From Gammaproteobacteria bacterium (GTDB lineage: Bacteria > Pseudomonadota > Gammaproteobacteria > GCA-001735895): a DNA stretch of 9,158 bases. Shown here piece by piece: positions 8,093-9,158 of the stretch. Under the pieces are notes generated by a model. That model did not search any database and was not told where the DNA came from. It saw only the letters and a list, made by a program, of their open reading frames with translations. The position numbers were made by a program, and so were the translations under genes. Position 1 is the stretch's first letter. Every line of letters starts with the position of its first letter. The stretch is taken from assembly GCA_021767985.1 (NCBI GenBank), contig JAASSH010000043.1, positions 1 through 9,158 of the forward strand, given 5' to 3'.

Positions 8093-9158
8093 AACTTGCT
8101 GGCGCGCTCCCGCAGCTCGAATTTCTGAATTTTACCGGTCGAGGTTTTCGGCAAGGGCCCGAAAACGACCTTTCGCGGCGCCTTGAAACGCGCCATGTTG
8201 TCACGGCAGAAATCGATGATCTCCTGTTCGCTGGCGCTCGAATCCTGATGCAGCGTCACGAAGGCGCAGGGCGTTTCACCCCATTTGTCATCGGGCATCG
8301 CCGCCACCGCGGCCTCGAGCACCGCCGGGTGACGGTACAGGACTTTTTCGATTTCGATGCTGGAAATATTCTCGCCGCCGGAAATGATGATGTCTTTGGA
8401 GCGGTCACGAATCTCGATGTAACCGTCGGGATGGCAGACCGCGAGATCTCCCGAATGAAAATACCCCCCGACAAACGCCTTGTCGGTGGCAGTGGAGTTT
8501 TTCAGGTAGCCCTTCATCACGATATTGCCCTTGAACATGATCTCACCGATGGTTTCGCCGTCTCGCGGCACCGGCTCCATCGTTTCCGGGTCGGCGACGA
8601 CGAGCTCTTCGAGCATCGGGTAACGGACGCCCTGGCGTGATTTCATCTCAGCCTGCTCGCCGGGCGGCAGTTGATCCCACTCTTCGTGCCAGGCGCAGAC
8701 CACCGCCGGACCGTAAACCTCGGTCAGACCGTAGGCGTGAGTAACCTTGAAGTTCAACTGCGCCATCGCTTCGAGAATCGATGGCGGCGGCGCGGATGCC
8801 GCGGTCATGATATTGACTTCGTGATCGATACCCGCTTTGAGATCGGCATCGGCGGTGGCCATCAGGTTCAGCACGATTGGCGCACCGCACATATGGCTCA
8901 CGCGATGCTGCTTGATCGAATTGAAAATATCGTCGGCACGCACAGCTCGCAGGCAGACGCTGGTGCCGTTGAGGGCGGCGATGGTCCATGGGAAACACCA
9001 GCCGTTACAGTGAAACATCGGCAGCGTCCACAGGTAAACCGGGTAGGCTCCCATGTTCCAGGCCAGTACGTTGGAAACCGCGTTCAGGTAGGCGCCGCGG
9101 TGATGGGTAACCACACCCTTGGGATCACCCGTAGTGCCCGAGGTATAGCCAAGCGCGA
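8089..9158 (-). CDS. Acyl-CoA ligase (AMP-binding, AlkK/DmdB-like), C-terminal 355 residues; 5' end outside window
   Basis: Adenylate-forming enzymes of this type activate a carboxylic acid with ATP to an acyl-AMP and pass it to CoA. The frame is open to the window edge and begins inside the P-loop motif YTSGTTGDPKG (residues 4-14 of the visible part), so roughly the N-terminal third is missing. Then come LPMFHCNGWCFPW (45-57), the A5 motif YGLTE (142-146), FHSGDL (233-238), the hinge DRSKD (251-255), SGGENIS (259-265) and the catalytic lysine in TSTGKIQK (K342). FHCNGW is characteristic of the medium-chain/AlkK, plant AAE and DmdB (3-methylmercaptopropionyl-CoA ligase) clade. The substrate cannot be fixed from this part. 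The internal GTG at 9114 is not the start, because the P-loop lies upstream of it. The TGA overlaps the CoA-binding gene by 4 nt. Confidence 0.93.
   Translation of the reverse strand, partial: ALGYTSGTTGDPKGVVTHHRGAYLNAVSNVLAWNMGAYPVYLWTLPMFHCNGWCFPWTIAALNGTSVCLRAVRADDIFNSIKQHRVSHMCGAPIVLNLMATADADLKAGIDHEVNIMTAASAPPPSILEAMAQLNFKVTHAYGLTEVYGPAVVCAWHEEWDQLPPGEQAEMKSRQGVRYPMLEELVVADPETMEPVPRDGETIGEIMFKGNIVMKGYLKNSTATDKAFVGGYFHSGDLAVCHPDGYIEIRDRSKDIIISGGENISSIEIEKVLYRHPAVLEAAVAAMPDDKWGETPCAFVTLHQDSSASEQEIIDFCRDNMARFKAPRKVVFGPLPKTSTGKIQKFELRERASKL

Noticed and set aside
9112..9114. GTG at 9114 as the start of the acyl-CoA ligase
   Set aside because: The essential P-loop motif YTSGTTGDPKG lies just upstream in the same open frame, so the gene continues beyond the window edge.

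Overview
The window comes from a bacterial chromosome, most likely a gammaproteobacterium. The assignment rests on the gene order mnmG-rsmG-parA-parB, typical of the region near the replication origin in that class, on the paired NfeD/QmcA-type genes, and on a 'gggtcagagtaaaa' palindrome of a type I associate with uncultured gammaproteobacteria. Base composition is moderately GC-rich by eye. All ten protein genes lie on the minus strand, so reading order runs from high to low coordinates. Coding density is very high: only two gaps exceed 100 bases (4021-4147 and 6209-6322), and none reaches 300.

Right-hand block (9158 to 6323): the C-terminal part of an acyl-CoA ligase of the AlkK/DmdB-like type, cut by the window edge; a small CoA-binding (YccU-like) protein overlapping it by 4 nt; and, 12 nt further on, a PLP-dependent O-acetylhomoserine sulfhydrylase (MetY type). 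A GC-rich hairpin lies just after the metY stop and probably closes this unit.

Middle block (6208 to 4148): nfeD, an SPFH/stomatin-like gene (QmcA type) and a HAD-family phosphatase, packed without spacing (TAA/ATG, then TAG/TTG). NfeD and SPFH proteins work together at the membrane. The HAD gene seems to be carried along by translational coupling and appears to start with TTG directly after the SPFH stop. Its stop codon lies inside one arm of a 23-bp perfect inverted repeat with an 8-nt loop.

Left-hand block (4020 to 1): a plausible sigma70 promoter, then mnmG (tRNA wobble-uridine modification), rsmG (16S rRNA m7G methyltransferase), parA and the first 237 residues of parB (chromosome segregation). 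The junctions abut or overlap (TGA/ATG, ATGA, 5 nt), as expected of one operon. No full parS site or DnaA box was seen.

I found no convincing undescribed multi-gene system. The points most worth a second look are the nested palindrome at 4084-4163 and its relation to the end of the HAD gene, the TAG/TTG junction between the SPFH and HAD genes, and the grouping of metY with a DmdB/AlkK-like ligase.
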